Assembly (NCBI GenBank): GCA_037720595.1
Contig: JBBJLW010000015.1
Coordinates: 1 to 64,000 of the forward strand
Direction of reading: 5' to 3'
DNA: 64,000 bases
Origin: Gaiellasilicea sp037720595
GTDB taxonomy: Bacteria > Actinomycetota > Thermoleophilia > Gaiellales > Gaiellaceae
Made by a program: the position numbers and the translations under genes. Positions within the stretch are counted from its first letter, which is position 1. Each line of letters starts with the position of its first letter. Positions 45,142-54,276 of this stretch are shown here, piece after piece. The notes beneath the pieces are model-generated. The model searched no databases. It was given only the letters and a program-made list of their open reading frames with translations, and was not told where the DNA came from.

Positions 45142-46388
45142 GCGGCGCCCTGTCGAGTATTCGTCACGAAGTCGGCACGAGCCCGTCACACCCCCATGAG
45201 GGTTCGGCGCGTACGGTTCCAGAAGGGGGCCTTCGCGCCCCCCAACGGGGGGCTGGTCCCGACGCCGTTGGGGCTACGACGGCAGGTGCACGCCATCTCT
45301 ACGTTCATCTCCCCTTCTGCGCGCACCGCTGCGGCTACTGCGACTTCGTCACCGCCGTCGGAAAGCGGGCCGAGCACGGCGGCTACGTCGACGCGCTCCT
45401 CGCGGAGCTCGCGCTCGAGCAGCACCTGCTCGCGGATGAGGTCGCGACGATCTTCCTCGGCGGCGGAACGCCGACGTTCACCGAGCCGGCCGCGCTCGAG
45501 CGGCTGTTCGCGGCGCTGCCGGCTGCGGCCGAGGTGACGGTCGAGGCGAACCCGGAGACCGTCACCCCGGAGCTCGCCGCGCTCCTGCGCGAGCACGGGG
45601 TCAACCGGGTCTCGGTCGGGGCGCAGAGCTTCCAGCCTCACCTGCTCGAGGTGCTCGAGCGGCGCGCGACACCGGCCGACGTGCGCGACGCCGTTCCGAT
45701 CCTCCGGGCTGCCGGCTTCGACAATCTCTCGCTCGATCTCATCTACGGGATCCCCGCGCAGAGCGCCGACGACCTGAGGCGCGACCTCGGTGCCGCGATC
45801 GCCCTCGAGCCCGAGCACCTCTCCTGCTACGAGCTCGAGTCGAAGCCCGGGACGCGCTTTACGCACGCGCACGGCGAGGAGCTTGCGAAACAAGCAGAAG
45901 CGATGGAGTGCTACTTCGAGACGGTGGTGGAGACGCTCACAGCCGCGGGCTATCGCTGGTACGAGACTGCGAACTTCTGCCGCCGCGACGAATCGCGTGA
46001 CCTCCGAGCACATCACAACCTCGGTTACTGGCTCGGTCACGACTACCTCGGCATCGGCGTCGGCGCGGTTTCGACGGTCGCGGGCCTGCGCTGGCGAAAC
46101 GTGCCGAGTGTCGGTCGCTACGTGGCTGCGCTGGCGCGGGGCGAGCAGCCGAGCCGCGAGCTCGAGCCGCTGGACGCGAACGTGCAGGCGCGCGAGCGCG
46201 TTCTGCTCGGGCTTCGCCTCGACGAGCCTCTCGCGACCGCAGGTCTCGACGGAGCTCTCGACACCGACGCGGTCGAGCGGCTCGAGCGCCTCGGGCTCGC
46301 CCGCTCGCTCGACGAGGGTGCCCTGCTCGAGCTGACCCCGCGTGGCCGTTTCCTCGGCGGCGGGGTCACCGCTGAGCTGATCGCCTAG
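45138..46388 (+). CDS. hemW: Heme chaperone / coproporphyrinogen-dehydrogenase-like radical SAM protein HemW
   Basis: Radical-SAM core: HLYVHLPFCAHRCGYCDF with CX3CX2C, GGGTPTF, VEANPETVTPE, NRVSVGAQSF and the family region LDLIYGIPAQS. The core starts near 45,292. The start is uncertain: GTG 45138 (overlapping the lepA stop) adds about 54 atypical residues, while ATG 45196 lies in another frame. The stretch 45,190-45,290 has a CCCCCC/GGGGGG hairpin and looks intergenic, so either an unusual start or a frameshift is present. From the core to 46,388 the length is normal for HemW, so the C-terminus is complete. Confidence 0.85.
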
Positions 46389-46396
46389 GGCACAGG

Positions 46397-46402
46397 TAAA
46401 AT
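46397..46402 (+). promoter_or_regulatory. -10 box of hrcA
   Basis: TAAAAT, 9 bases, then ATG at 46412. No CIRCE inverted repeat (TTAGCACTC-type) is visible nearby, so HrcA autoregulation at this site is not supported. Confidence 0.45.
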
Positions 46403-46411
46403 CCCCTGCAA

Positions 46412-47437
46412 ATGGCCGATCTGAGCGAGCGCAAGCGCGAGATCCTGAGAAGAGTCGTCGCGGAGTACATCGCGACCGGGGAGCCGGTGGGCTCGAAGTC
46501 GCTCGTCGCGAGCTCGGGGTTGCCGGTCTCGTCGTCGACCGTGCGGACCGAGCTCGCCGAGCTGGAGTCGCTTGGTCTCCTCACGCATCCCCACACCTCG
46601 GCGGGCCGGATTCCCACCGACTCCGGCTACCGCTTCTACGCGGCCGAAGTACTCGAGGCCGTCGAGCCGCGGCCCGCGCGCTTCCCGCTCGACCTGACTG
46701 CGATGCGCAGCGAGATCGAGGCCGCCCTCCAGTCGACAACCGAGATGCTCTCGCAGGTCACGCGCCTCCTCGCGCTCGTCTCGGCGCCGGGGCTCCAGAC
46801 CGCAACCGTGCGGCACGTCGAGGTGCTCGTACTGCAGCCGTGCGTCGTGATGGTCGTGACGATCACCTCGACTGGCGGAGTCGCGAAGCGCCTGTTCGAG
46901 TTCGAGCAGCCGGTCGATCCGGGTCTTGCGGCCTGGGCGAACGAGTATTTGAACGAGCGCGTCGCCGGTGTCCAGCTCGGCACGCACCTGCTCCGGCAGC
47001 GGATCGAGGACTCGAGCCTCTCGGTGCGCGAGCAGGGCTTTCTCGACGAGCTCCGGCCGGCGTTCGTGGATCTGGCGGCTCCGACGGCGCAGCTCTTCTA
47101 CGTCGGCGGCGCCGCCTCGCTGCTCGACGGCGTACGCGACCACGAGCTCGAGGCGTGCCGGCGCCTCCTCTCCGTCCTCGAGCAGCGCGCCGCCGTCCTG
47201 GAGCTGATGAGCGACGCCTTCGACGCGCGCCGCCCGTTCGTGCGCGTCGGGCTCGACCACCCAGGTCTCCACGACGTCGCCCTCGTTGGCGCCACGTACG
47301 GACTGCCGACTCGCACGCTCGGCACGGTCAGCCTGCTCGGCCCCGTGCGGATGGACTATGCGAAGGCCGTCCGGACCGTCCGCGCCGCTGCGCTCGAGCT
47401 CTCGCGGCTCGTCGAGACGGCGTACGAGGAAAGCTGA
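46412..47437 (+). CDS. hrcA: Heat-shock transcription repressor HrcA
   Basis: 341 residues. N-terminal winged helix (LSERKREILRRVVAEYIATG, then GLPVSSSTVRTELAELESLG and HPHTSAGRIPTDSGYRFY) and the GAF-like/dimer domain to the C-terminus (DYAKAVRTVRAAALELS). Represses chaperone operons through CIRCE in the family. Gene follows hemW and precedes dnaJ, the common order. Confidence 0.94.
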   Translation: MADLSERKREILRRVVAEYIATGEPVGSKSLVASSGLPVSSSTVRTELAELESLGLLTHPHTSAGRIPTDSGYRFYAAEVLEAVEPRPARFPLDLTAMRSEIEAALQSTTEMLSQVTRLLALVSAPGLQTATVRHVEVLVLQPCVVMVVTITSTGGVAKRLFEFEQPVDPGLAAWANEYLNERVAGVQLGTHLLRQRIEDSSLSVREQGFLDELRPAFVDLAAPTAQLFYVGGAASLLDGVRDHELEACRRLLSVLEQRAAVLELMSDAFDARRPFVRVGLDHPGLHDVALVGATYGLPTRTLGTVSLLGPVRMDYAKAVRTVRAAALELSRLVETAYEES

Positions 47438-47483
47438 GGCAGCCGTCCGGCTGCTTCCGGCGCAGCGTCTACCCTGAAAACGA

Positions 47484-48602
47484 ATGGCGACCGCCGAGCG
47501 AGATCTGTACGAGCTGCTCGGCGTCGAGCGGAGCGCCAGCGACGCCGAGATCAAGAAGGCGTTTCGCAAGCTCGCGCAGAAGCTCCACCCGGACGTCTCC
47601 CAGGAGCCCGACGCGCAAGATCGCTTCCGCGAGGTCGCAGAGGCGTACGAAGTGCTCTCGAACGCCGAGACGCGCAAGCTCTACGACCAGTACGGCCACG
47701 CCGGCCTGAAGCGCGGCGGCTATGCGCCTGGCAACTTCGATTTCGGCAACCTCGGCGACATCTTCTCGGCCTTCTTCGGCGACGACCTGATGGGTCGCGC
47801 CGGTCGCACCACCGCGAGCCGGGGCGGCGATGTGGGAGTCGCGGTCGAGATCGACCTCGCAGAGGCGTTTGCGGGAGCTACACGGCGGGTGGAACTCGAG
47901 GTCGCGCTGACCTGCGAGCGCTGCGAGGGCGACGGTGCCGAGCCCGGCACGACGCCGATCACATGCGGTACCTGCGGGGGCGCCGGTCGCGTCCAGCAGG
48001 TCTCGCGGAGCGTCTTCGGAGAGTTCGTGCGGGCGCAGACGTGTCCCACCTGCGGAGGTGGCGGCCGGATCTCGGAGACGCCCTGTCTGGAGTGCGCCGG
48101 CGCCGGCAGGACGACCCGCGAGAAGACGCTGAACGTCGAGATTCCGGCGGGAATCCACCACGGGCAGCAGATCAGGATCAACGGTGAAGGACACGCTGGA
48201 GCGCACGCCGGCCGCAACGGCGACCTCTACGTGGAGGTGCGCGTCGCTCGTCACGAGCACTTCGAGCGGGACGGCGACGACATCCTCGCGAGCGTCGACC
48301 TGACGATCGTGCAGGCAGCCATCGGGGCTCGCGTCTCGGTTCCGACTCTCGAAGGTGACGTCGAGCTCGACTTCGAGCCCGGGACCCAGCCAGGCGAGGT
48401 TCGCGTGCTGAGGGGCAAGGGGATGCCGGCGCTCCAGCGCTACGGCCGCGGCGACCAGCGCGTGCTGGTCAACGTCTCCGTCCCGCGCCGGCTGACCGCC
48501 GAGCAGCGCACGCTGCTCGAGCAGTTCGAAAGGCATTCGACCGAGGAGACGTACAAGCGCGACGAGGGGTTCTTCGAGAAGCTCCGAAGCGCCCTGCGTT
48601 GA
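47484..48602 (+). CDS. dnaJ: Chaperone DnaJ
   Basis: 372 residues. J domain with HPD in KLHPDVSQEP, a short Gly/Phe region, and four zinc repeats: CERCEGDGAEPG, CGTCGGAGRV, CPTCGGGGRI and CLECAGAGRT. Stimulates DnaK ATPase and binds unfolded proteins. ATG 47484 is 8 bases after TACCCT (47470-47475), a possible -10 box. The stop overlaps the prmA ATG by one base. Confidence 0.95.
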   Translation: MATAERDLYELLGVERSASDAEIKKAFRKLAQKLHPDVSQEPDAQDRFREVAEAYEVLSNAETRKLYDQYGHAGLKRGGYAPGNFDFGNLGDIFSAFFGDDLMGRAGRTTASRGGDVGVAVEIDLAEAFAGATRRVELEVALTCERCEGDGAEPGTTPITCGTCGGAGRVQQVSRSVFGEFVRAQTCPTCGGGGRISETPCLECAGAGRTTREKTLNVEIPAGIHHGQQIRINGEGHAGAHAGRNGDLYVEVRVARHEHFERDGDDILASVDLTIVQAAIGARVSVPTLEGDVELDFEPGTQPGEVRVLRGKGMPALQRYGRGDQRVLVNVSVPRRLTAEQRTLLEQFERHSTEETYKRDEGFFEKLRSALR

Positions 48603-49363
48603 TGAAGCTCCTGCGGCGCGTCTCCGTCACCGTCCCCCCGGCTCGGGCCGAGCAGGCGCGTGCCGTCATGCTCGAGCTCTTCCCGACCGGCTTCGAGGAG
48701 GTCGATCACAAAGGCAGTCTCGAGCTGGCGGCCTACACGAACTCGGCGGGGGAGGAGCGGATCTGGCAGGCCTTCGGCGGTGCGGCGGGTTCCGATGTCG
48801 ACGGCGGCTGGGAGGAGCGCTGGCGCCAGTTCCACAAGCCCGTGAGGGTGGGGGAGCTTTGGATCGGCCCGCCGTGGGAGGTGCCCGATCGAGACGCGCT
48901 CGTGGTCGTGATCGACCCGGGCCGTGCCTTCGGAACCGGCGGTCATGCGACGACGCGGCTCTGTCTCGAGCTGCTCGCTAGCGAGAAGCGCGGCAGCGTC
49001 CTCGACGTGGGTTGCGGCTCCGGAATCCTCTCGATCGCGGCAGTTCGGCTCGGCTTCGCACCGGTATGCGGGATCGACTTCGACCCGCAAGCGGTCGAGG
49101 CGACCGAGCGCAACGCGCGCGACAACGGCGTCGAGATCGAGGCATGGCTCGCCGACCTGCGTGACGTGGAGCTGCCCGAGGTCGATCTAGCCCTCGCGAA
49201 CATCGCGGCCGAGGCGGTGCTGGCGCTCGGGCCGAAGCTGCGGGCGGCGCTCGCGATCACCTCTGGCTACCTCGTCTCGGACGAGCCCGAGCTCGCCGGC
49301 TATCGCCGCGAGCGGCGGGTCGGGGTCGACGGCTGGGCCGCCGACCTGCATGTGCGTCGGTAA
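48602..49363 (+). CDS. prmA: Ribosomal protein L11 methyltransferase
   Basis: 253 residues. N-terminal substrate domain (RRVSVTVPPARAEQ ... LFPTGFEEVDH), then the Rossmann methyltransferase domain with DPGRAFGTGGHATTRLCLEL (PrmA hallmark), LDVGCGSGILSIAA SAM motif and ANIAAEAV. Methylates L11. ATG 48602 is chosen over the TTG one codon earlier; it overlaps dnaJ by one base. Confidence 0.92.
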   Translation: MKLLRRVSVTVPPARAEQARAVMLELFPTGFEEVDHKGSLELAAYTNSAGEERIWQAFGGAAGSDVDGGWEERWRQFHKPVRVGELWIGPPWEVPDRDALVVVIDPGRAFGTGGHATTRLCLELLASEKRGSVLDVGCGSGILSIAAVRLGFAPVCGIDFDPQAVEATERNARDNGVEIEAWLADLRDVELPEVDLALANIAAEAVLALGPKLRAALAITSGYLVSDEPELAGYRRERRVGVDGWAADLHVRR

Positions 49364-49375
49364 GAATCGCGGCCC

Positions 49376-49702
49376 ATGCCCGACTGCCTCTTCTGCACGC
49401 TCGTCCGCGAGGCCGACCACGTCGCCAAGGCGGACGGCTTCGTTGCGATCCGCGACATCAACCCGCGCGCGGACGTCCACCTGCTCGTCCTGCCCGAGCG
49501 GCATGTCGACACGTTTCGCGAGGTTGGCGCGTTCACGGCGGACGAGTCGAAGCGGATGCTCGAGTTCGTCGCCCAGACCGCGCGCGACGCCGGCCTCGAG
49601 GACTACCGGGTGCTCGTCAACGTCGGCCCCGGAGGCGGCCAGACCGTCTTCCACCTGCACTGGCACCTGCTGGGTGGAAGAATCCAGGGGATGCCTGAAT
49701 GA
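49376..49702 (+). CDS. HIT-family nucleotide-binding hydrolase
   Basis: 108 residues. CLFC N-terminal zinc-like Cys pair, HLLVLPERHVDTF, and the histidine triad FHLHWHLLGG. Hydrolyses or transfers AMP from nucleotide conjugates (HINT branch). ATG 49376; ATGA overlap with yqeY. Confidence 0.92.
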   Translation: MPDCLFCTLVREADHVAKADGFVAIRDINPRADVHLLVLPERHVDTFREVGAFTADESKRMLEFVAQTARDAGLEDYRVLVNVGPGGGQTVFHLHWHLLGGRIQGMPE

Positions 49703-50142
49703 GATTGATCGCCGAGATCGAGTCCCAGCTCAAGGACGCCATGCGCGAGCGCGACGACGCGCGCCGAGACGCGCTGCGCCTCATCCTCTCCAGCCTGCGT
49801 GGTGCGGAGAAGGAGCTCCAGCGGGAGCTCTCGGAGGACGAGGAGCTGCAGGTGCTCCAGCGGGAGCGCAAGAAGCGGCTCGAGGCCGCGGAGGCGTTTC
49901 GCAGCGGCGATCGCGCCGAGCAGGCCGACAAGGAGGAGGCGGAGCTCGACGTGCTCGAGGAGTTCATGCCCGAGCCGCTCTCCGAGGAGGAGATCGAGGA
50001 GATCGTCGACGATGTGATCGCCGAGGTCGGCGCCACGAGCATGCGCGACATCGGTCGCGTGATGGCCGACGTGATGCCGCAGATCGCGGGGAGAGCCGAC
50101 GGCTCGGCCGTCAGCCAGCTCGTCCGCGAGAAGCTCGCTTGA
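49699..50142 (+). CDS. yqeY: GatB/YqeY-domain protein
   Basis: 147 residues, all-helical: AMRERDDARRDALRLILSSL, a charged middle helix, LEEFMPEPLSEEEIEEIV, and the C-terminal tail-like domain with GATSMRDIGRVMADVMPQI. The family resembles the tRNA-binding tail of GatB; its physiological role is unsettled. Coupled to the HIT gene by ATGA. Confidence 0.92.
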   Translation: MRLIAEIESQLKDAMRERDDARRDALRLILSSLRGAEKELQRELSEDEELQVLQRERKKRLEAAEAFRSGDRAEQADKEEAELDVLEEFMPEPLSEEEIEEIVDDVIAEVGATSMRDIGRVMADVMPQIAGRADGSAVSQLVREKLA

Positions 50143-50284
50143 CGCTGCACCTGGCACAGCTCCCGCGCTCGGCCGCAGCGCCAGCCTGCAGCGGGCGCAC
50201 ACGCAGACCCCGAGGTGAATAGATCCGGCGCGGCCGGGCGAGCCCAGGCTCCTGGGCCGAGCCGGAACGCTCCGGTTGCTCGCC
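50143..50284. other. yqeY-phoH intergenic region with hairpin
   Basis: About 140 bases with no gene. A GCCCAG/CTGGGC hairpin (50242-50257) and an upstream GCGCC/GGGCGC foldback can end the hrcA-yqeY transcripts; no T-tract. The phoH promoter follows. Confidence 0.4.
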
Positions 50285-50290
50285 TAGACT
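50285..50290 (+). promoter_or_regulatory. -10 box of phoH
   Basis: TAGACT, 7 bases, then ATG at 50298; the same hexamer precedes deoC and the 60,382 gene. Confidence 0.5.
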
Positions 50291-50297
50291 GAGCGGG

Positions 50298-51253
<956 letters not shown>

Positions 51254-51257
<4 letters not shown>

Positions 51258-51628
51258 TCGAGGTCGAGGTCGAAAACCGAAGCGGGGCGGAGGTCGACGA
51301 GATCGGTGCGGTCGACCTCGCCCAGCGCGTCCTCGCTGCGGAGGGGCTCGAGGATGGCGAGCTCGGGTTGGCGTTCGTCGCGCCCGACGAGATCAGGTCG
51401 TTGAAGGCGCAGCACCTGGGGATCGACGAGGCGACGGACGTCCTTTCGTTCCCGCTGGACGGGCGCGAAGCGGTTCTCGACGGCGTGCCGCGCGCGCTCG
51501 GCGACGTCGTCCTGTGCCCCCAGGTCGTCGGTGATGCCTGGCGAAAGCCGCTCGTCCACGGTCTGCTGCACCTCCTCGGCCACGACCACGGGGCCGAGAT
51601 GGAAGCGCGAGAGGCGCTCCACCGATGA
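51254..51628 (+). CDS. ybeY: Endoribonuclease YbeY
   Basis: 124 residues, slightly short. ATDVLSFPLDGRE and the zinc site HGLLHLLGHDHGAEM identify the family, which matures the 16S rRNA 3' end and acts in ribosome quality control. ATG 51254 overlaps phoH; its stop overlaps the next gene. Confidence 0.92.
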
Positions 51629-52347
51629 ACTCGCCTCGCCGCGCGCCGTCGATCGTCGAGAGCTTCAACTACGCCTTCCAGGGGATCATCCACGTCCTCC
51701 GCACGCAGCGAAACATGCGCATCCATTTCGGCGCTGCGGCGCTCGTACTGGTGGCGGCGATCGTGTTGGGGGTGGACAAGCTCGAGCTGATCGCGCTCCT
51801 GCTCGCGATCGCGTTCGTCCTCATCGCGGAGATGATCAACACGGCCGTCGAGGCCGCCGTGGATGTCGCCACCACCTCATTCGACCCGATGGCGAAGCTC
51901 GCGAAGGACATCGCGGCCGGCTCGGTCCTCATCGCGACGGGAGTCGCGGTCGCCGTCGGGTACCTGGTTTTTTCCGGCCAGGTCTCGGACCGCAGCTCGC
52001 GCCTGCTCGACCGGCTCTCGAACGCACCGGCCGAGCTGACCCTGATCGCGCTCGTCCTGACGACGATCCTCGTGATCGGGACGAAGGCGCTGACCGGGCG
52101 GGGAACCCCGCTTCGCGGGGGCCTGCCGTCGGGCCACTCGGCGGTCGCCTTTGCCGGCTGGATGGCGGCGACGCTGATCCTCGACCACACTGAGCACCGC
52201 TTCCTGATCTCGTCGCTGACCTTGATCATGGCCCTGCTCGTGGCCCAGACGCGCGTCGAGTCGGGCATCCATTCGGCCGTCGAGGTGCTCTACGGCGGCA
52301 TTCTCGGCGCCCTCGTCACACTCGCCCTCTTCCAATTGACGCCGTGA
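51625..52347 (+). CDS. Fused undecaprenol/diacylglycerol kinase and PAP2-type phosphatase
   Basis: 240 residues with about six membrane segments. N-terminal DgkA-like domain (1-~120): SFNYAFQGIIHVLRTQRNMR and the catalytic EMINTAVEAAVD. C-terminal PAP2-like domain (~130-240): GGLPSGHSAVAFAGW and TRVESGIHSAVEV, the PSGH and SR-H motifs of acid phosphatases (the final Asp is Glu-Val here). It joins enzymes that make and could remove lipid phosphates, probably recycling undecaprenyl phosphate for the cell wall. Coupled to ybeY and cdd by ATGA/GTGA overlaps. Confidence 0.85.
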   Translation: MNSPRRAPSIVESFNYAFQGIIHVLRTQRNMRIHFGAAALVLVAAIVLGVDKLELIALLLAIAFVLIAEMINTAVEAAVDVATTSFDPMAKLAKDIAAGSVLIATGVAVAVGYLVFSGQVSDRSSRLLDRLSNAPAELTLIALVLTTILVIGTKALTGRGTPLRGGLPSGHSAVAFAGWMAATLILDHTEHRFLISSLTLIMALLVAQTRVESGIHSAVEVLYGGILGALVTLALFQLTP

Positions 52348-52712
52348 CCGACGCCGAGCTCCTCGCCCGCGCCGACGCGATTGCCGAGAAGGCGTACGCG
52401 CCGTACTCCAACTTCCTCGTGGGCGTCGCGGTCCTCGCGCGCGACGGGAACGTGATCGAAGGGGTGAACGTCGAGAACGGCGCCTATCCGCTCGGAGTTT
52501 GCGCCGAGAAGAACGCGATCTCGACCGCGATCACGCAGGGTTACCGCCCCGGCGACTTCGAGGCGCTGGCGGTCAACGCCTCGCCGTGCGGCGGCTGCCG
52601 GCAGTGGCTCGCCGAGATGGGCATCGACCGTGTGATCTTCCGCAATCGCGGCGAGATCTTGACCATGCCGCCTGCCGCGCTGTTGCCAGAATCCTTCGAC
52701 CTTGCGGACTAG
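52344..52712 (+). CDS. cdd: Cytidine deaminase
   Basis: 122 residues. Catalytic Glu and zinc Cys in LGVCAEKNAIS, and the second zinc pair in SPCGGCRQWLAE. Deaminates cytidine/deoxycytidine in pyrimidine salvage. GTG 52344 overlaps the kinase-phosphatase stop. Confidence 0.93.
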   Translation: MTDAELLARADAIAEKAYAPYSNFLVGVAVLARDGNVIEGVNVENGAYPLGVCAEKNAISTAITQGYRPGDFEALAVNASPCGGCRQWLAEMGIDRVIFRNRGEILTMPPAALLPESFDLAD

Positions 52713-52730
52713 ACTAAGTCTAGCTAGCCT
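52709..52730 (+). promoter_or_regulatory. Palindromic operator and -10 box of the toxin-antitoxin pair
   Basis: CTAGACT-A-AGTCTAG (52709-52723), a perfect 15-base palindrome, begins inside the cdd stop codon and abuts TAGCCT (52725-52730), which is 6 bases from the antitoxin ATG. Antitoxins of this type usually bind such palindromes to autoregulate. Confidence 0.6.
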
Positions 52731-52736
52731 GACGGC

Positions 52737-52964
52737 ATGATCATGGTCGGGATGCACGAGGCCAAGACGAACTTCTCCAAGCTCGTCAAGCAGGTCGAGG
52801 CGGGGGAAGAGGTGATCGTCTCCCGTGGCGGCGAGCCCGTGGCGAAGATCGTGGCCTACTCGGAACCGAAGGTAGCTCGCAAGCCTGGGCTGCTCAAGGG
52901 GCAGATCTGGATCGCTCCCGATTTCGACGAGATTCCCGAGGAGTTCGAGGAGTACCTGATCTAG
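52737..52964 (+). CDS. Phd/YefM-type antitoxin
   Basis: 75 residues: MHEAKTNFSKLVKQVEAGEE, then VIVSRGGEPVAKIV is the Phd/YefM DNA-binding fold; the C-terminal QIWIAPDFDEIPEEFEEYL is the toxin-binding tail. ATG 52737 (an internal ATG at 52743 is possible). Three bases before the PIN toxin gene. Confidence 0.9.
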   Translation: MIMVGMHEAKTNFSKLVKQVEAGEEVIVSRGGEPVAKIVAYSEPKVARKPGLLKGQIWIAPDFDEIPEEFEEYLI

Positions 52965-52967
52965 CGC

Positions 52968-53351
52968 GTGAGGTTGTTGCTCGACACGCACGCCTTCCTC
53001 TGGTGGACGGGCGACGACCACCGTCTGGGCCCAGCGGCACGAAGCGCGATCTCGGACCCGGAGAACGTCGTCTATGTCAGCGCGGCGAGCGCCTGGGAGA
53101 TCTCGATCAAACGAGCCAAGGGAAAGCTCCGCACGTCCCGTGACCTCGAAGCGGCCATCGCCGAGCACGGCTTCCGCGCTCTTTCGATTGAGATTCGCGA
53201 CGGTATTGCCGCCGGTGCTCTACCCACACACCATCGGGACCCGTTCGATCGCATGTTGATCGCCCAGGCACAACGCGAGTCGATGACGGTTGTCACCGAC
53301 GACAGCGCGTTCGAGAAGTACGAGGTCGACACAGTTCCGGCTGCGCGGTGA
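52968..53351 (+). CDS. PIN-domain ribonuclease toxin (VapC-like)
   Basis: 127 residues. Acidic residues of the PIN site appear in LLLDTHAFLWW, SAASAWEISIK, HRDPFDRMLIAQA and VVTDDSAF. Expected to cleave RNA when not bound by the antitoxin. GTG 52968; its stop overlaps era (GTGA), so toxin and era are cotranscribed, an unusual place for a toxin gene. Confidence 0.9.
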   Translation: MRLLLDTHAFLWWTGDDHRLGPAARSAISDPENVVYVSAASAWEISIKRAKGKLRTSRDLEAAIAEHGFRALSIEIRDGIAAGALPTHHRDPFDRMLIAQAQRESMTVVTDDSAFEKYEVDTVPAAR

Positions 53352-54208
53352 AGTCCGGCTTCGTTGCCGTCGCGGGTCGGCCGAACGTCGGCAAGTCGAC
53401 GCTCGTAAACGCTCTCGTGGGCGAGAAGATCGCGATCACCTCGCCCGTGCCGAACACGACCCGGCGACGGATCTACGGGGTCGCGAACGGGGAGGACTAT
53501 CAGCTTGTGCTCGTCGACCTGCCCGGCTTCCAGAAGCCGATGGACAAGCTGACCCAGCGGATGCAGAAGACCGTGGACGGCTCGTTCGAGGACATCGACG
53601 TCGTCCTCTTCGTCATGTCCGCACGCGACCGCATCGGCGGCGGCGACCGCTTCATCGCCCGCCGGGTCTACGAGCTCGGGATCCCGGTGATCATCGCGCT
53701 GAACAAGGTCGACAACCTGAAGCCGAGCCACATCGTCACCGGGATGAAGGCCGCGGCGGCGCTCGGCGACTTCCACGCGCTCCATCCGGTGAGCGCGGTC
53801 ACGAAGGACGGAGTCGACGAGCTGCGTACCGATCTCCTCCACCTGCTGCCCGAGGGACAGCCGTACTTCGAGCGCGAGTCCGCGACCGACCAGACTCAGA
53901 CGGAGCGGATCGTCGAGCTGATCCGCGAGAAGGCGCTGCAACTGACGCGCGACGAGGTGCCGCACGCGATCTCGGTCGAGCTGGACGAGCTCGACGAGAA
54001 GCTGCTGCGCGCGTTCGTGCTCGTCGAGACCGAGTCGCAGAAGCAGATCCTCGTCGGGAAGAAGGGCGCTGTCATCCGTGAGATCGGCGTCCGCGCGCGA
54101 CCGGAGATCGAGCGGCTGCTCGGCCACAGGATCTTCCTCGAGCTCGTCGTCAAGGTACGCCCGCGCTGGCGCCGCGAGGACGCGCAGCTCGATCGCCTCG
54201 GGCTCTGA
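53348..54208 (+). CDS. era: GTPase Era
   Basis: 286 residues. G1 GRPNVGKS, G3 DLPGFQ, G4 NKVD, and the C-terminal KH domain with GKKGAVIREIGVRARPEIE. Required for 16S/30S maturation. GTG 53348 overlaps the toxin stop. End of the long housekeeping run. Confidence 0.95.
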   Translation: MKSGFVAVAGRPNVGKSTLVNALVGEKIAITSPVPNTTRRRIYGVANGEDYQLVLVDLPGFQKPMDKLTQRMQKTVDGSFEDIDVVLFVMSARDRIGGGDRFIARRVYELGIPVIIALNKVDNLKPSHIVTGMKAAAALGDFHALHPVSAVTKDGVDELRTDLLHLLPEGQPYFERESATDQTQTERIVELIREKALQLTRDEVPHAISVELDELDEKLLRAFVLVETESQKQILVGKKGAVIREIGVRARPEIERLLGHRIFLELVVKVRPRWRREDAQLDRLGL

Positions 54209-54276
54209 GTGGAGGTCGTCGAATCCTGGCGTGACCGAGCTCCGGCGGTTCGATCAGGGCGGACGCGTGAGCCTGG

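Noticed and set aside
46388..46412. CIRCE operator before hrcA
   Set aside because: No TTAGCACTC-N9-GAGTGCTAA-like inverted repeat is present in the 24-base gap or nearby.
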